A stretch of DNA of 39,300 nt from Faeciplasma sp900553675. GTDB taxonomy: Bacteria > Bacillota > Clostridia > Oscillospirales > Ruminococcaceae. Every line of letters starts with the position of its first letter. The first letter of the stretch is position 1. This document shows positions 1 through 6,762 of the stretch, in pieces. A program made the translations under genes and the position numbers. The stretch is taken from the NCBI GenBank assembly GCA_958428235.1, contig CAUAFG010000024.1, forward strand, positions 1-39,300. Reading direction: 5' to 3'. The notes under the pieces were generated by a model. The model was not told the DNA's origin and did not search any database. It saw only the letters and a list, made by a program, of their open reading frames with translations.

Positions 1-17
1 CATAGGGTTTACCTCCA
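1..17 (-). other. Ribosome site and start codon of a minus-strand gene leaving the window
   Basis: Read on the minus strand, a strong Shine-Dalgarno (TTTGGAGGT) is followed by an ATG formed by bases 3 to 1. A gene therefore probably begins here and continues off the left edge. Its product cannot be judged. It lies 65 bases after the stop of the short XRE reading frame and may be co-transcribed with it. Confidence 0.4.
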
Positions 18-67
18 AAATTGTATTGTTTGGAAGTAATGTAAGCGTGGGTTTTAGTGTGGTATCT

Positions 68-196
68 TTAAGTTTGGGAAACCCCATTCTCCCATTTGGA
101 AACCGCCTGATAGGATACTCCCAGCTTGCCTGCGACCTGCTCCTGAGTTAAATTATTCTTCTGTCTTAATTGCTTTATATTGTTGCCGATATTCAT
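68..196 (-). pseudogene. Truncated XRE-family helix-turn-helix regulator (42 codons)
   Basis: The minus-strand frame starts at ATG 196 behind a clear GAAAGGAGCGGG ribosome site. It encodes a standard XRE/Cro-type HTH start: NIKQLRQKNNLTQEQVAGKL, then the recognition-helix motif VSYQAVSKWENG. It stops with TAA after only 42 residues, just where the fourth and fifth helices of the domain should follow. In the next frame the sequence continues with a weakly XRE-like LTLLP, so a frameshift or small insertion may have broken the gene. As written it would make an incomplete DNA-binding domain. It could still be a functional minimal regulator, but a remnant is more likely. Confidence 0.6.
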
Positions 197-288
197 AAAT
201 CCCGCTCCTTTCAAGAATTATTATATCATGCTATGCACATTTTACAATAGAGCGTTTCTTTTGCCGCTCAACCGATGGTTTAGTTGGA

Positions 289-317
289 TTGACTGCCGGA
301 GCGAATTAGTATATAAT
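289..317 (+). promoter_or_regulatory. Sigma-A promoter for a short non-coding transcript
   Basis: TTGACT at 289-294 and TATAAT at 312-317 are separated by exactly 17 bases. The expected start is near 324. No convincing reading frame follows before the terminator at 404-442. Confidence 0.5.
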
Positions 318-323
318 TATATT

Positions 324-442
324 CAATAATAGCATTAAGTGCGGATAAATCTGCGAAAGATTACTGCAAAGGGATTTTGAAAGACAGCCCCGCGTTTGAA
401 AACGCCTCCGATAAAGCAATTGCTTCGTCGGAGGCATTTTTT
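324..442 (+). ncRNA. Candidate small RNA of about 120 nt
   Basis: A good promoter (289-317) is followed about 80 bases later by an intrinsic terminator. Between them lies no ATG-started frame with a ribosome site. The transcript would contain a small hairpin GCGTT/AACGC (392-405) that competes for two bases with the terminator stem. It matches no RNA family I recognise. A remnant of a decayed gene between a surviving promoter and terminator is the alternative. Confidence 0.35.
404..442 (+). terminator. Rho-independent terminator
   Basis: The stem GCCTCCGA pairs with TCGGAGGC (404-411 and 428-435) and is followed by ATTTTTT. It would end the short transcript from the 289-317 promoter. Confidence 0.75.
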
Positions 443-455
443 ATCACAAAACCCA

Positions 456-484
456 TTGACAACATAATTCCGATATGCTATACT
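456..484 (+). promoter_or_regulatory. Sigma-A promoter of the leader peptide and tandem GNAT gene
   Basis: TTGACA (456-461), a 17-base spacer and TATACT (479-484) form a near-consensus promoter. The predicted start is about 490, so the leader ribosome site GAAAGGAG (491-498) sits at the very 5' end of the RNA. Confidence 0.75.
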
Positions 485-504
485 ACAAATGAAAGGAGAA
501 CCTT

Positions 505-627
505 GTGCTTAGAGCGATAAATAATTTTAATCAACCAAGAAAACTGATTTACTTTTGCAAATTGCAGAAGTGCGTGTGCGTTTTTCTTGGCTTTTTATTT
601 TATTTGCGTTCGATGCACTTACCGTAG
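505..627 (+). CDS. Putative 40-residue regulatory leader peptide
   Basis: A GTG start (505-507) lies six bases after GAAAGGAG and opens a 40-codon frame ending at TAG 625-627. The peptide begins VLRAINNFNQPRK and is rich in Cys, Phe and Leu in its second half (KCVCVFLGFLFYL). The frame runs through both arms of the hairpin at 535-590 and its T-rich tail, so a translating ribosome would prevent or permit that hairpin. This is the layout of ribosome-mediated attenuators upstream of inducible resistance genes. That it is translated is inferred from the ribosome site and placement only. Confidence 0.45.
   Translation: MLRAINNFNQPRKLIYFCKLQKCVCVFLGFLFYLRSMHLP
535..603 (+). terminator. Attenuator hairpin upstream of the tandem GNAT gene
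   Basis: CCAAGAAAA (535-543) pairs with TTTTCTTGG (582-590), followed by CTTTTTATTTTATTT. Inside the loop a second hairpin can form (552-559 with 563-570). The element overlaps the leader peptide frame, and the GNAT gene starts 90 bases further on. It is likely a conditional terminator. Confidence 0.5.
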
Positions 628-689
628 ACATGTATTGTTCATCACACAGGATATTAGTATTTTTTAATTAATTTTATGGAGGATAATGA

Positions 690-1607
690 ATGAACAATAC
701 AAATTATACTATTTGCAAACCAAATCAGGCTCAGCGGGAGCGTGCTTTAAAGCATTTCGATATCAAAACCAAGCAGGAGCGTGAGTCAGCTGTTATATAT
801 ACGGCTGTTGACGAATCGGGCGAAGTAATCGGAAGAGTTATCGCCATTAAAAGAGATATCCCATCATCGATCAAAGGGCAGTATTGGCTTATAAAAAGCC
901 TGTTTGTCGAGCCTGAATACAGGCGAAAGGGAATTGCCACCGCTTTGGTAAACGAGGTAAAATTGCAGGCAAAGGCTTCGGGAGCTGTTTATCTTTACGG
1001 CAGTGCAAAAGCATCTTTTGAAGCAAGTATGTTCTGGCTCAAACAGGGCGTGACGCTGAATGCCTACGGAAAAAAGCAGGAGGACCCAAGCAAGCCGCTG
1101 CTCCTTGGCAATTACTTTCATATGTTCAGCTATCGCTTAGAGCGCAAGGAGCTGTCAGCAGACAGCCGATCTGTTTCTGTCAGGGCGTTATTAAAGGACG
1201 AGATCCCACATTTAATAAACAAATATGCACCCACCGAAAGCAAAAGGTCTTATTTGCTGGGCAAATCGGACGAGCTTTTCGGCTTTGCCGCCGTGGGGAC
1301 GGACGGTGAGCCGCTCGGCATTATTCTCGTCCTTTCAGACAGCATGAAAGCCCCGCTTGACAGCACTCAGTGGGGAATATTCCTGTTCGTCGAGCCGCAG
1401 TACCGAAATCGGGGGATAGGAAGAGCTCTTGTGCGCAAGATGTATCAATGCGCAAGGGAAAATGAAGATAACGTTTTGCAGCTGACAAATATCGGCGGCG
1501 AGGACTATATCGGCTTTTGGTATGAGTTAGGCTTTGATATTTTCCTTTGGGGAGTCAACGAACAAACGAGAAAACGTGCTGCCACGGCAATGATACGCGT
1601 TAAATAA
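690..1607 (+). CDS. Tandem GNAT-family N-acetyltransferase
   Basis: A 305-residue protein made of two GNAT folds, which transfer the acetyl group of acetyl-CoA to an amine. The first copy (about residues 1-150) has the acetyl-CoA loop PEYRRKGIATALV near residue 90. The second (about 165-305) has PQYRNRGIGRALVRKM near residue 240 and FWYELGF as its motif B. The start was chosen for the GGAGGATAATGA ribosome site just upstream. The gene sits alone behind a promoter, leader peptide and attenuator, a control style typical of drug-inducible genes. A role in modifying an aminoglycoside or peptide antibiotic is possible but unproven, and the substrate is unknown. The 3' end is followed by an inverted repeat (1631-1674) without a T-tract. 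Confidence 0.8.
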   Translation: MNNTNYTICKPNQAQRERALKHFDIKTKQERESAVIYTAVDESGEVIGRVIAIKRDIPSSIKGQYWLIKSLFVEPEYRRKGIATALVNEVKLQAKASGAVYLYGSAKASFEASMFWLKQGVTLNAYGKKQEDPSKPLLLGNYFHMFSYRLERKELSADSRSVSVRALLKDEIPHLINKYAPTESKRSYLLGKSDELFGFAAVGTDGEPLGIILVLSDSMKAPLDSTQWGIFLFVEPQYRNRGIGRALVRKMYQCARENEDNVLQLTNIGGEDYIGFWYELGFDIFLWGVNEQTRKRAATAMIRVK

Positions 1608-1689
1608 AGCAATAATAAGGTAATATGATCCCCCGCGCTTTGCAAAAGTTCTTAAAGGACTTGGAAGCGCGGGGGAGATTGGAGTGAAA

Positions 1690-1872
1690 ACCTACCCGAT
1701 ATATAAGCCGCGAAGCGGCAGAAAAGCAGGCGAAGCCGGAATAAAAAATAAGTCGGCGCAAGCCGACACCGACACTTTTCTCTTTTCTCTCTTAACTTTT
1801 ATCTGGATAATCCGCCTAAGCATATTAGAGAAAAGAGAAGAGAGAAGAGATAAAAGAGAAAAGAGAAAAGTA
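1690..1872. repeat. Polypurine/polypyrimidine inverted-repeat element A
   Basis: Several small GC hairpins (for example GTCGGC/GCCGAC at 1752-1767) are followed by a pyrimidine arm of CTTTTCTCTTTTCTCTCTT type (about 1774-1800). A matching purine arm of AGAGATAAAAGAGAAAAG type follows (about 1824-1870). The arms are inverted repeats of one another. The same arm words recur at 30692-30856, so this is a dispersed element. A reading frame crosses it but has no coding character. Confidence 0.6.
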
Positions 1873-1911
1873 CAAAAAGAAAACCCGCCTTGTCGGCGGA
1901 TTTTCTTTTTG
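1873..1911. terminator. Strong terminator after tRNA-Pro
   Basis: A long stem (CAAAAAGAAAA.CCGCC paired with GGCGG.TTTTCTTTTTG, one internal mismatch) starts right at the encoded CCA end of the tRNA. It has T-tracts on both strands. It would end the minus-strand tRNA transcript. Confidence 0.8.
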
Positions 1912-1986
1912 GTCGAGGTGACGGGACTTGAACCCACGGCCTCCACGTCCCGAACGTGGCGCTCTACCAAACTGAGCCACACCTCG
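1910..1986 (-). tRNA. tRNA-Pro (anticodon CGG)
   Basis: Read on the minus strand, the 7-bp acceptor stem CGAGGTG/CACCTCG closes a full cloverleaf. The D-arm contains GGCTCAGTTTGGTAGAGC. The anticodon stem CCACG/CGTGG holds the loop TTCGGGA, giving anticodon CGG, which reads proline codon CCG. The T-arm carries GTTCAAGTC. The discriminator base is A and the 3' CCA is encoded. A near-perfect promoter lies upstream (2009-2037) and a terminator directly downstream. Confidence 0.95.
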
Positions 1987-2008
1987 ATATATTCACTTGC
2001 AATTATGC

Positions 2009-2037
2009 ATTATATCACATCATATCGCGGTTGTCAA
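2009..2037 (-). promoter_or_regulatory. Promoter of tRNA-Pro
   Basis: On the minus strand TTGACA (2037-2032), a 17-base spacer and TATAAT (2014-2009) match the sigma-A consensus exactly. Transcription would begin about 16 bases before the tRNA. Confidence 0.85.
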
Positions 2038-2080
2038 GTAATGAAGGGCGGAAATTTTGAGCGGTTTTTGCGTTTTTTCC

Positions 2081-2109
2081 TTGACTTAAATTCGTTAAGG
2101 AGTTACAAT
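2081..2109 (+). promoter_or_regulatory. Promoter of the zinc-ribbon membrane protein gene
   Basis: TTGACT (2081-2086), a 17-base spacer and TACAAT (2104-2109). It is divergent from the tRNA promoter and precedes the gene at 2197. Confidence 0.65.
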
Positions 2110-2196
2110 ATAATTAGCGAGATGTATGCGAATTAATCGTGACACGCCGCTTTATAAGTCCAAAAACCTACAGCCCCAACAAGGAGGCGCATTATA

Positions 2197-2904
2197 ATGA
2201 GAAGAAACTGCCCTGAATGCGGCGAAAGATTTGAAGGGAACGTCTGCCCCAAGTGCGGAGCCACCGTATCGAAAAAGACAAATACAACCGCAGCCAAGCT
2301 TGCCGAAAACGCTATAGCAGATAAGTTCTTAACCGAGGAACAGCGTGCCGCGGCTCAGGCTCAGCTTGCAAACCGCAAAAAGGACCGCAGCGTTCTTATA
2401 TTCCTTATTATAATAGTGCTGCTTGCCGTCGGGCTTATTTTATACCGCAGCGGTTTTGTTGGCGGGGGAAGCTATAAAAAGCCGATAGAACAGTATTTTC
2501 AGGCTATAAGCACCCGCGATTTTGATATGTACGTCGGCTCGATGCTTGATAACATCGGCAAGGAATATGTCAAAGAGCGAGACGGACTTACCTACTCCGG
2601 CTATGACTATATGAACAAGCTCTACCGCGACCTTTTTGAGCAGTTCGGCGAGGATATGACCATATCCCTTACCTTCAACTCAAGAGGTAAAACCGAGCAG
2701 GAGTATGTTCAAAGCTTTGCCGACGGCTACGTCGAAACCTACGGCGAAACTGTCAACACCAAATCCGTATATACCGTAAACGTTACCGCACACTTTTCGG
2801 GAAGCATTTCGAGCGCGGACGTTGATATGGAGTGCTTTGTCCTTCGTCACAAGGGAAAATGGTATATAGCCGGCTGCGATTTTGCAACCGAAGAAGCTGC
2901 ATAG
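2197..2904 (+). CDS. Zinc-ribbon single-pass membrane protein
   Basis: A 235-residue protein of unknown function. Residues 4-21 form a zinc ribbon (CPECGERFEGNVCPKCG). A charged linker follows, then one membrane segment at about residues 68-86 (VLIFLIIIVLLAVGLILY). An outside domain of about 145 residues begins YKKPIEQYFQAIS and has the look of an NTF2-like or DUF4878-type fold, with YFQAISTRDFDMYVGSM near its start. Many Clostridia carry such zinc-ribbon plus membrane plus extracytoplasmic proteins. The start is fixed by AAGGAGGCG ten bases upstream. It may share a transcript with the gene at 2959. Confidence 0.7.
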   Translation: MRRNCPECGERFEGNVCPKCGATVSKKTNTTAAKLAENAIADKFLTEEQRAAAQAQLANRKKDRSVLIFLIIIVLLAVGLILYRSGFVGGGSYKKPIEQYFQAISTRDFDMYVGSMLDNIGKEYVKERDGLTYSGYDYMNKLYRDLFEQFGEDMTISLTFNSRGKTEQEYVQSFADGYVETYGETVNTKSVYTVNVTAHFSGSISSADVDMECFVLRHKGKWYIAGCDFATEEAA

Positions 2905-2958
2905 CCAAGGCTTTGCGCGCCGCGCGGAGTATATCACAAAAAATCAGGAGATAAAACC

Positions 2959-3594
2959 ATGAGATACACTTGGATAGATGAATATTTAATGTCGAAGCCG
3001 GCAGTCACAAAGGATCTTAAGGTTGAATGGAACTGGATCCGATACATGATAGGCGGAAAAATGTTCGCCGCCGTCCTGCTGGACGGCGAAAACAAGCCCT
3101 ACTACATAAACCTTAAGCTCGACCCTGCCGAGGGCGAGTTTCTGCGCGGACAGTATGAGGATATAATCCCCGGGTACTACTCCAACAAGCAGCACTGGAA
3201 CTCAATCAAGCCAGACGGCGCCGTTCCCGACGAGCTTTTAAAGGATATGCTGGATAAGTCCTATGCGCTGGTTTTGCATGGGCTTAGCAGAAAAAAGCAG
3301 CAGGAGCTTATTGTAACGACTTTCTGCGGGCTTGACTGCATCCGCTGTGGCTGGAAGGAGCCCTGCAATTGCCAAGGCTGCGTTGCCACCAAGGGCATGG
3401 CTTTTCATTGCCAAAGCGAGCCTTGCCCCGTCGCTGCGTGCGCAATGGGCAGGGGAGTCTCGTTCTGCGGAGAGTGCAAAGAGTTTCCTTGCAAGCTTTT
3501 AAATGATTACTCCTGTGATCCGGAACATGGAGATAATCCCGCCGGGGCGAGGATAGAGACCTGCCGGAGAGTTCGGGAGCTGTTGGAAAGATAA
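2959..3594 (+). CDS. MmcQ/YjbR-like protein fused to a DUF3795 cysteine-rich domain
   Basis: A 211-residue protein. The N-terminal part (about 1-115) resembles the MmcQ/YjbR family: WNWIRYMIGGKMFAAV, an ordered run to PGYYSNKQHWNSI, and LLKDMLDKSYALVLHGLSRK at its end. From about residue 118 a cysteine-rich DUF3795-type region follows (FCGLDCIRCGWKEPCNCQGC ... FCGECKEFPC), with 13 cysteines likely to bind metal. Both families are common in Clostridia, and the fusion suggests a metal-linked or redox role that is not known. CAGGAG lies upstream of the ATG. It begins 54 bases after the zinc-ribbon gene, so co-transcription is likely. Confidence 0.7.
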   Translation: MRYTWIDEYLMSKPAVTKDLKVEWNWIRYMIGGKMFAAVLLDGENKPYYINLKLDPAEGEFLRGQYEDIIPGYYSNKQHWNSIKPDGAVPDELLKDMLDKSYALVLHGLSRKKQQELIVTTFCGLDCIRCGWKEPCNCQGCVATKGMAFHCQSEPCPVAACAMGRGVSFCGECKEFPCKLLNDYSCDPEHGDNPAGARIETCRRVRELLER

Positions 3595-3679
3595 GCGCCA
3601 GCGCCGGAAATGTGTTATGCGCCGATGAAAGCTGTTATTGTCCGCATAAGATAAAAAAGTTAAAGGGTGGAAAAGTATT

Positions 3680-4576
3680 TTGTACACACACAGAACTTAT
3701 AGAGAAAAATCAAATGATTTTGAAAATATGGCTGCTTTCATCTCATTTTTAAATTCAATACAAATTGATGATTGGCTGCTTGGAAGATTATACGCATGGC
3801 GATATAGCAGATGGAGCGAAAAAGCACAGGACGATTTGCAATTTGAGAAACAAGCCGAATTATTTTTCGATAACTCGGATAATCTCTGCGGTATAGTAAT
3901 AACAGAAAACTTTGGTTATGAATACCACCTTCTTTCTGAAAAAAATGAAGATATAATTTTTACGATGGCTGACTTCTTAACAGGTGGTAGAAATCTTTGC
4001 AAAGATTATTCTGTAATTCTGGGAAAAACGGATACCGTTCAGCAAAATGTCCTTACCCAAAAAGACTTTATTTATCATGAGGATGCCGATACAACATACG
4101 TCTACACAAGAAACGACATTATTTTCCCGCAAATTGTGATTCCAAATGGTTTTACTTTAACCGACCAAAAAAACTTCACCGACGCTGAGGCTGTTGACCA
4201 TCAACGTTATTTCTCTTTCAATCCCGATGCTATATACGATGAGGTGATTGATAAAGCTTACAAGTATAGCAATAAAAATCAGTTTCTTGTGCCAACACTT
4301 AATATAGTTTTATTAAATGAGTGTGGAAAGCCTGTTTCATCTTGTATGGGTTATTGGGATAGGAATAACAACATTATGGAAGTTGAAGTAGTTGCGACAT
4401 TAAGCACATATGAAAACAGAGGATTTGCTAAAATGGTTATATCCGAATGTATTCGAAGAGGAATAAGTTTAGGCGTAGAAAAAGTTGAAATATCAGCATG
4501 GGAAGATAAAACAAGGCATTTATACTCTTCGTTCGGAAAGCCTGTTGCCGTCCAAAAAATCAAGTGTAAAAAATAA
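3680..4576 (+). CDS. GNAT-family N-acetyltransferase, AT-rich
   Basis: A 298-residue protein with the GNAT fold in its C-terminal third. The acetyl-CoA binding motif STYENRGFAKMVISECI lies near residue 245, followed by KVEISAWEDKTRHLYSSFG, a motif-B helix. The N-terminal two thirds have no recognisable domain. The likely start is TTG at 3680, nine bases after AAAGGGTGG. An internal ATG (3728) is the alternative and would shorten the protein by 16 residues. Codons are visibly more AT-rich than those of the flanking genes, which suggests horizontal arrival. The substrate is unknown. Confidence 0.75.
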   Translation: MYTHRTYREKSNDFENMAAFISFLNSIQIDDWLLGRLYAWRYSRWSEKAQDDLQFEKQAELFFDNSDNLCGIVITENFGYEYHLLSEKNEDIIFTMADFLTGGRNLCKDYSVILGKTDTVQQNVLTQKDFIYHEDADTTYVYTRNDIIFPQIVIPNGFTLTDQKNFTDAEAVDHQRYFSFNPDAIYDEVIDKAYKYSNKNQFLVPTLNIVLLNECGKPVSSCMGYWDRNNNIMEVEVVATLSTYENRGFAKMVISECIRRGISLGVEKVEISAWEDKTRHLYSSFGKPVAVQKIKCKK

Positions 4577-4579
4577 GAA

Positions 4580-4828
4580 CTAGTCGGTATACTCGCTGAC
4601 AAGCAGCATTATACCGCAAAAATATTAAAGTCGGTTGACCCAAAATGGTCTATCAAGCTCTCTACGGAAGCGGCAAATATCAAGGCTCAGAAGCTTTATT
4701 GCTCCATCGGATTTGTAAAATCCGATGGAGATGGATGGGGACGATTTGGTGTTTGTTTACTAAATTTAAATTTAGAGGAGCATCACAACGCTGGAAATAC
4801 AGACATACACAAAAAACAGAATCCCTGA
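4580..4828 (+). pseudogene. 3' remnant of a GNAT acetyltransferase gene
   Basis: The open frame from 4580 to the TGA at 4826-4828 has no start codon or ribosome site at its beginning, but it encodes a C-terminal GNAT signature. STEAANIKAQKLYCSIGFVK corresponds to the motif-B helix and final strand of such enzymes. The 5' two thirds of the gene are missing. A perfect 13-bp inverted repeat lies inside it (4702-4730). It follows the intact GNAT at 3680-4576 directly. Confidence 0.55.
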
Positions 4829-5243
4829 TGTACTGGATTTTGAAAGAAGACTGCGTGAAGAGGAAAACTTTTGGGGATGAGAAATCGATCAAGCCTATAT
4901 TGAAGCCGTCGAAAAGAGCTTTGAGGATAAAAGCTTTAACGATTCCGTTTCACTTTTGGCGTATGATGACGGCAAGGTCGTCGGGCGGATTGACTCTTCG
5001 CTGATTGCAAGCCACTTTGACGGCTCAAAGAAGGCATATCTTGATTGGATTTGCGTTATAAAAAGCCAAAGACACAACGGAGTGGCGCAGCAGCTGTTGG
5101 AATCCCTAAGAAATGTCTTAAAGGACAGACATATTGACACCCTGATTGCCCTGACCGCCGCAAACGAAGAAGCACAGCGGTTTTATAAGAGTATTCCCAG
5201 TTCCGTGATGAGAGATGTTGGCATCTGGATTGATATTGTGTAG
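4791..5243 (+). pseudogene. GNAT acetyltransferase pseudogene (CTG start, in-frame TGA)
   Basis: One frame runs from CTG 4791 to TAG 5243 (151 codons) and is interrupted only by TGA at 4878-4880. Before the stop it reads LEIQTYTKNRIPDVLDFERR and EEENFWG. After it comes EIDQAYIEAVEKSFED, followed by a full GNAT core (VVGRIDSSLI, WICVIKSQRHNGVAQQLLESL) and the end ANEEAQRFYKSI. The stop sits where a tryptophan (one base away, TGG) would fit. GAGGAG lies about ten bases before the CTG, which looks like a mutated ATG. A shorter protein from ATG 4956 is open but lacks part of the fold. Other genes here use TGA as a normal stop, so decay is more likely than recoding. Confidence 0.65.
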
Positions 5244-5349
5244 ACTGCCGTTTGTCGACTGAAAGATGGACTTCCGGCGGGCAAATCCCGAAAAACCAAA
5301 ATCGCAGAATAAAAATTTCAAATAATTTAAGATTTTTTCGCAAAAGGGC

Positions 5350-5379
5350 TTGACAAAGCCCTTTTATTCGTGATATGAT
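5350..5379 (+). promoter_or_regulatory. Promoter of the rpmG-secE-nusG-ribosomal protein operon
   Basis: TTGACA (5350-5355), an 18-base spacer and TATGAT (5374-5379). The -35 region overlaps a short palindrome AAGGGCTT/AAGCCCTT (5344-5364). A leader of about 220 bases separates it from rpmG. Confidence 0.7.
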
Positions 5380-5385
5380 TATTTT

Positions 5386-5608
5386 ACCTCTTTGCGGGGT
5401 CTTTTTTTGGTGCGCATTTTTGCGGGCAGGACTTTTCGCGAACCGTTGTAATATACGGCGAGGGCGATATCGGCGGCGGGCAGTTGCCGCGGGCAGAGCG
5501 TTCGGAGGGAGGCAAGCCCCGATTCGGGGCGGTATCGGGACAAACCCCGATAAGACAGCGTTTTTGTTTTAACCGCGAAAACGTAAATTTCGTCAGGAGG
5601 TGCCGAAA
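5386..5608 (+). promoter_or_regulatory. Structured 5' leader of rpmG
   Basis: This untranslated stretch of about 220 bases carries GC hairpins, including GCCCCGATTCGGGGC (about 5515-5529) and ATCGGG/CCCGAT (about 5533-5551), followed about ten bases later by GTTTTTGTTTT. The last hairpin could act as an attenuator before the rpmG ribosome site AGGAGG at 5595. It matches no leader family I can name. Confidence 0.4.
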
Positions 5609-5758
5609 ATGAGGGTTAAGATTATGTTGGCGTGCACAGAGTGCAAGCAGAGAAACTATAACACCAAGAAAAACAAGAAGAACGACCCTGACAGACTTGA
5701 AATGAACAAGTATTGTAAGTTCTGCAGGAAGCACACTCTTCACAGAGAAACTAAGTAA
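5609..5758 (+). CDS. rpmG: Ribosomal protein bL33
   Basis: A 49-residue protein beginning MRVKIMLACTECKQRNY and ending RKHTLHRETK. It is the zinc-binding form of L33, with two CxxC pairs (CTEC and CKFC). L33 is a small protein of the large subunit near the E site. The start follows CAGGAGGTG closely. It is the first gene of the operon, lies twelve bases before secE as in most Firmicutes, and is short enough to be missed by length-filtered gene finding. Confidence 0.95.
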   Translation: MRVKIMLACTECKQRNYNTKKNKKNDPDRLEMNKYCKFCRKHTLHRETK

Positions 5759-5770
5759 GGGGGCTGCGAC

Positions 5771-6004
5771 ATGAGCAAGGATACCTCAAAGGGCAATGTC
5801 TTTAAGAAGCTCGGCGTTAAGATAAGAAACAGCGCCGTTGGCAAATTCTTCAGAGACCTCATTGCCGAAACCAAAAAGGTCGTCTGGCCCAGCAAAAAGC
5901 AGGTCGTCAACAACACGCTTGTTGTTCTGGCGGTTTGCCTTGTAAGCGGAGTTGCGCTTTTTGTAGTCGATACTATCTTCGGTCTGCTGTTGAGACTTAT
6001 TTAA
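5771..6004 (+). CDS. secE: Preprotein translocase subunit SecE
   Basis: A 77-residue protein of the short, single-span SecE type. It stabilises SecY in the SecYEG protein-export channel. A basic amphipathic region holds the conserved FFRDLIAETKKVVWPSKKQV, where the WPS motif is the family hallmark. One membrane helix follows at about residues 47-70 (NTLVVLAVCLVSGVALFVVDTIF). GGGGGCTGCGAC precedes the ATG. It sits between rpmG and nusG in the usual order. Confidence 0.95.
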   Translation: MSKDTSKGNVFKKLGVKIRNSAVGKFFRDLIAETKKVVWPSKKQVVNNTLVVLAVCLVSGVALFVVDTIFGLLLRLI

Positions 6005-6102
6005 GTCTTAAGCAATGCAAAAAGTTCAGGCTCTTAAACTGAGCAAATCCGGAAAATTCCGGATATCTGTTCAAAAATAATCTGAAAGGAGAACAATTTA
6101 TT

Positions 6103-6642
6103 ATGGAAGAGACCTCATCTGCAAGATGGTATGTTGTTCACACCTATTCCGGATATGAGAACAAGGTGGCTCAGAATATTGAAAAGGTTGTTGAAAACCG
6201 AAAGCTTCAGGATATTATCCAGCAGGTAAGAATCCCCATAGAACTGGTGGAGGAAACAGACGCTAAGGGTAATAAAAAGGAAGCCGAAAACAAGCTGTTC
6301 CCAAGCTACGTTTTAGTTAAAATGGTAATGACCGACGAGTCGTGGTATATCGTAAGAAACACCCGCGGCGTTACGGGCTTTGTAGGTCCCGGATCCAAGC
6401 CGGTCCCGCTTTCCGATAAAGAGGTTGCCGAACTGGGCGTTGACGTTAAAAAGGTCGCAACCAGCGTAAACTTCAAGGTTGGAGACGACGTTACCGTTTT
6501 GGGAGGACCCTTCAACGGCTGGGTAGGAAACGTAAAAAACATCAATCTCGACGAGCAGACCGTGGATATAGTAGTATCCATGTTCGGCAGAGAGACTGCT
6601 GCAACGCTTTCCATCACTCAGGTAAAAAGGGCAGAGGAATAG
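6103..6642 (+). CDS. nusG: Transcription termination/antitermination factor NusG
   Basis: A 179-residue protein of standard length. The N-terminal NGN domain, which binds RNA polymerase, begins ARWYVVHTYSGYENKVAQNI and contains FPSYVLVKM and VRNTRGVTGFVGPGSKPVPL. The C-terminal KOW domain spans about residues 125-177 (FKVGDDVTVLGGPFNGWVGN). NusG controls pausing and termination and couples transcription to translation. AAAGGAG lies upstream. The 98-base gap from secE holds a palindrome ATCCGG/CCGGAT. Confidence 0.97.
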   Translation: MEETSSARWYVVHTYSGYENKVAQNIEKVVENRKLQDIIQQVRIPIELVEETDAKGNKKEAENKLFPSYVLVKMVMTDESWYIVRNTRGVTGFVGPGSKPVPLSDKEVAELGVDVKKVATSVNFKVGDDVTVLGGPFNGWVGNVKNINLDEQTVDIVVSMFGRETAATLSITQVKRAEE

Positions 6643-6677
6643 CACTTAACAGTATTTTACGGAATTCACCGTAAACA

Positions 6678-6742
6678 GTGGGAGAGCCGGAAATTTTTTA
6701 GTCGGCTCGCCTAATAAGTCGGGATACCCGATTTATCACCAC
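6678..6742 (+). promoter_or_regulatory. Probable L1-binding leader upstream of rplK
   Basis: The element opens with GTGGGAG (6678-6684), passes through a hairpin GAGCCG/CGGCTC and a second hairpin, and closes with ATCACCAC (6735-6742). This resembles the L1 stalk site of 23S rRNA (GGUGGGAG ... AUACCACC), which L1 mRNA leaders imitate for autoregulation. A second element of the same form lies at 7208-7262. The function is inferred from this similarity. Confidence 0.55.
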
Positions 6743-6762
6743 ATTATTGGAGGAAAGTAATT

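Noticed and set aside
1631..1674. Inverted repeat CCCCGCGCTT/AAGCGCGGGG after the tandem GNAT gene as a terminator
   Set aside because: The stem is strong but no T-tract follows on either strand, so intrinsic termination is doubtful.
1684..2136. A 150-codon plus-strand frame across repeat element A and tRNA-Pro
   Set aside because: It runs antisense through the tRNA and through low-complexity arms. There is no ribosome site and no protein-like composition.
4791..5243. UGA read as tryptophan (altered genetic code)
   Set aside because: Other sound genes here end at TGA (for example rplA and rnpA), so the standard code applies and the in-frame TGA is more likely a mutation.
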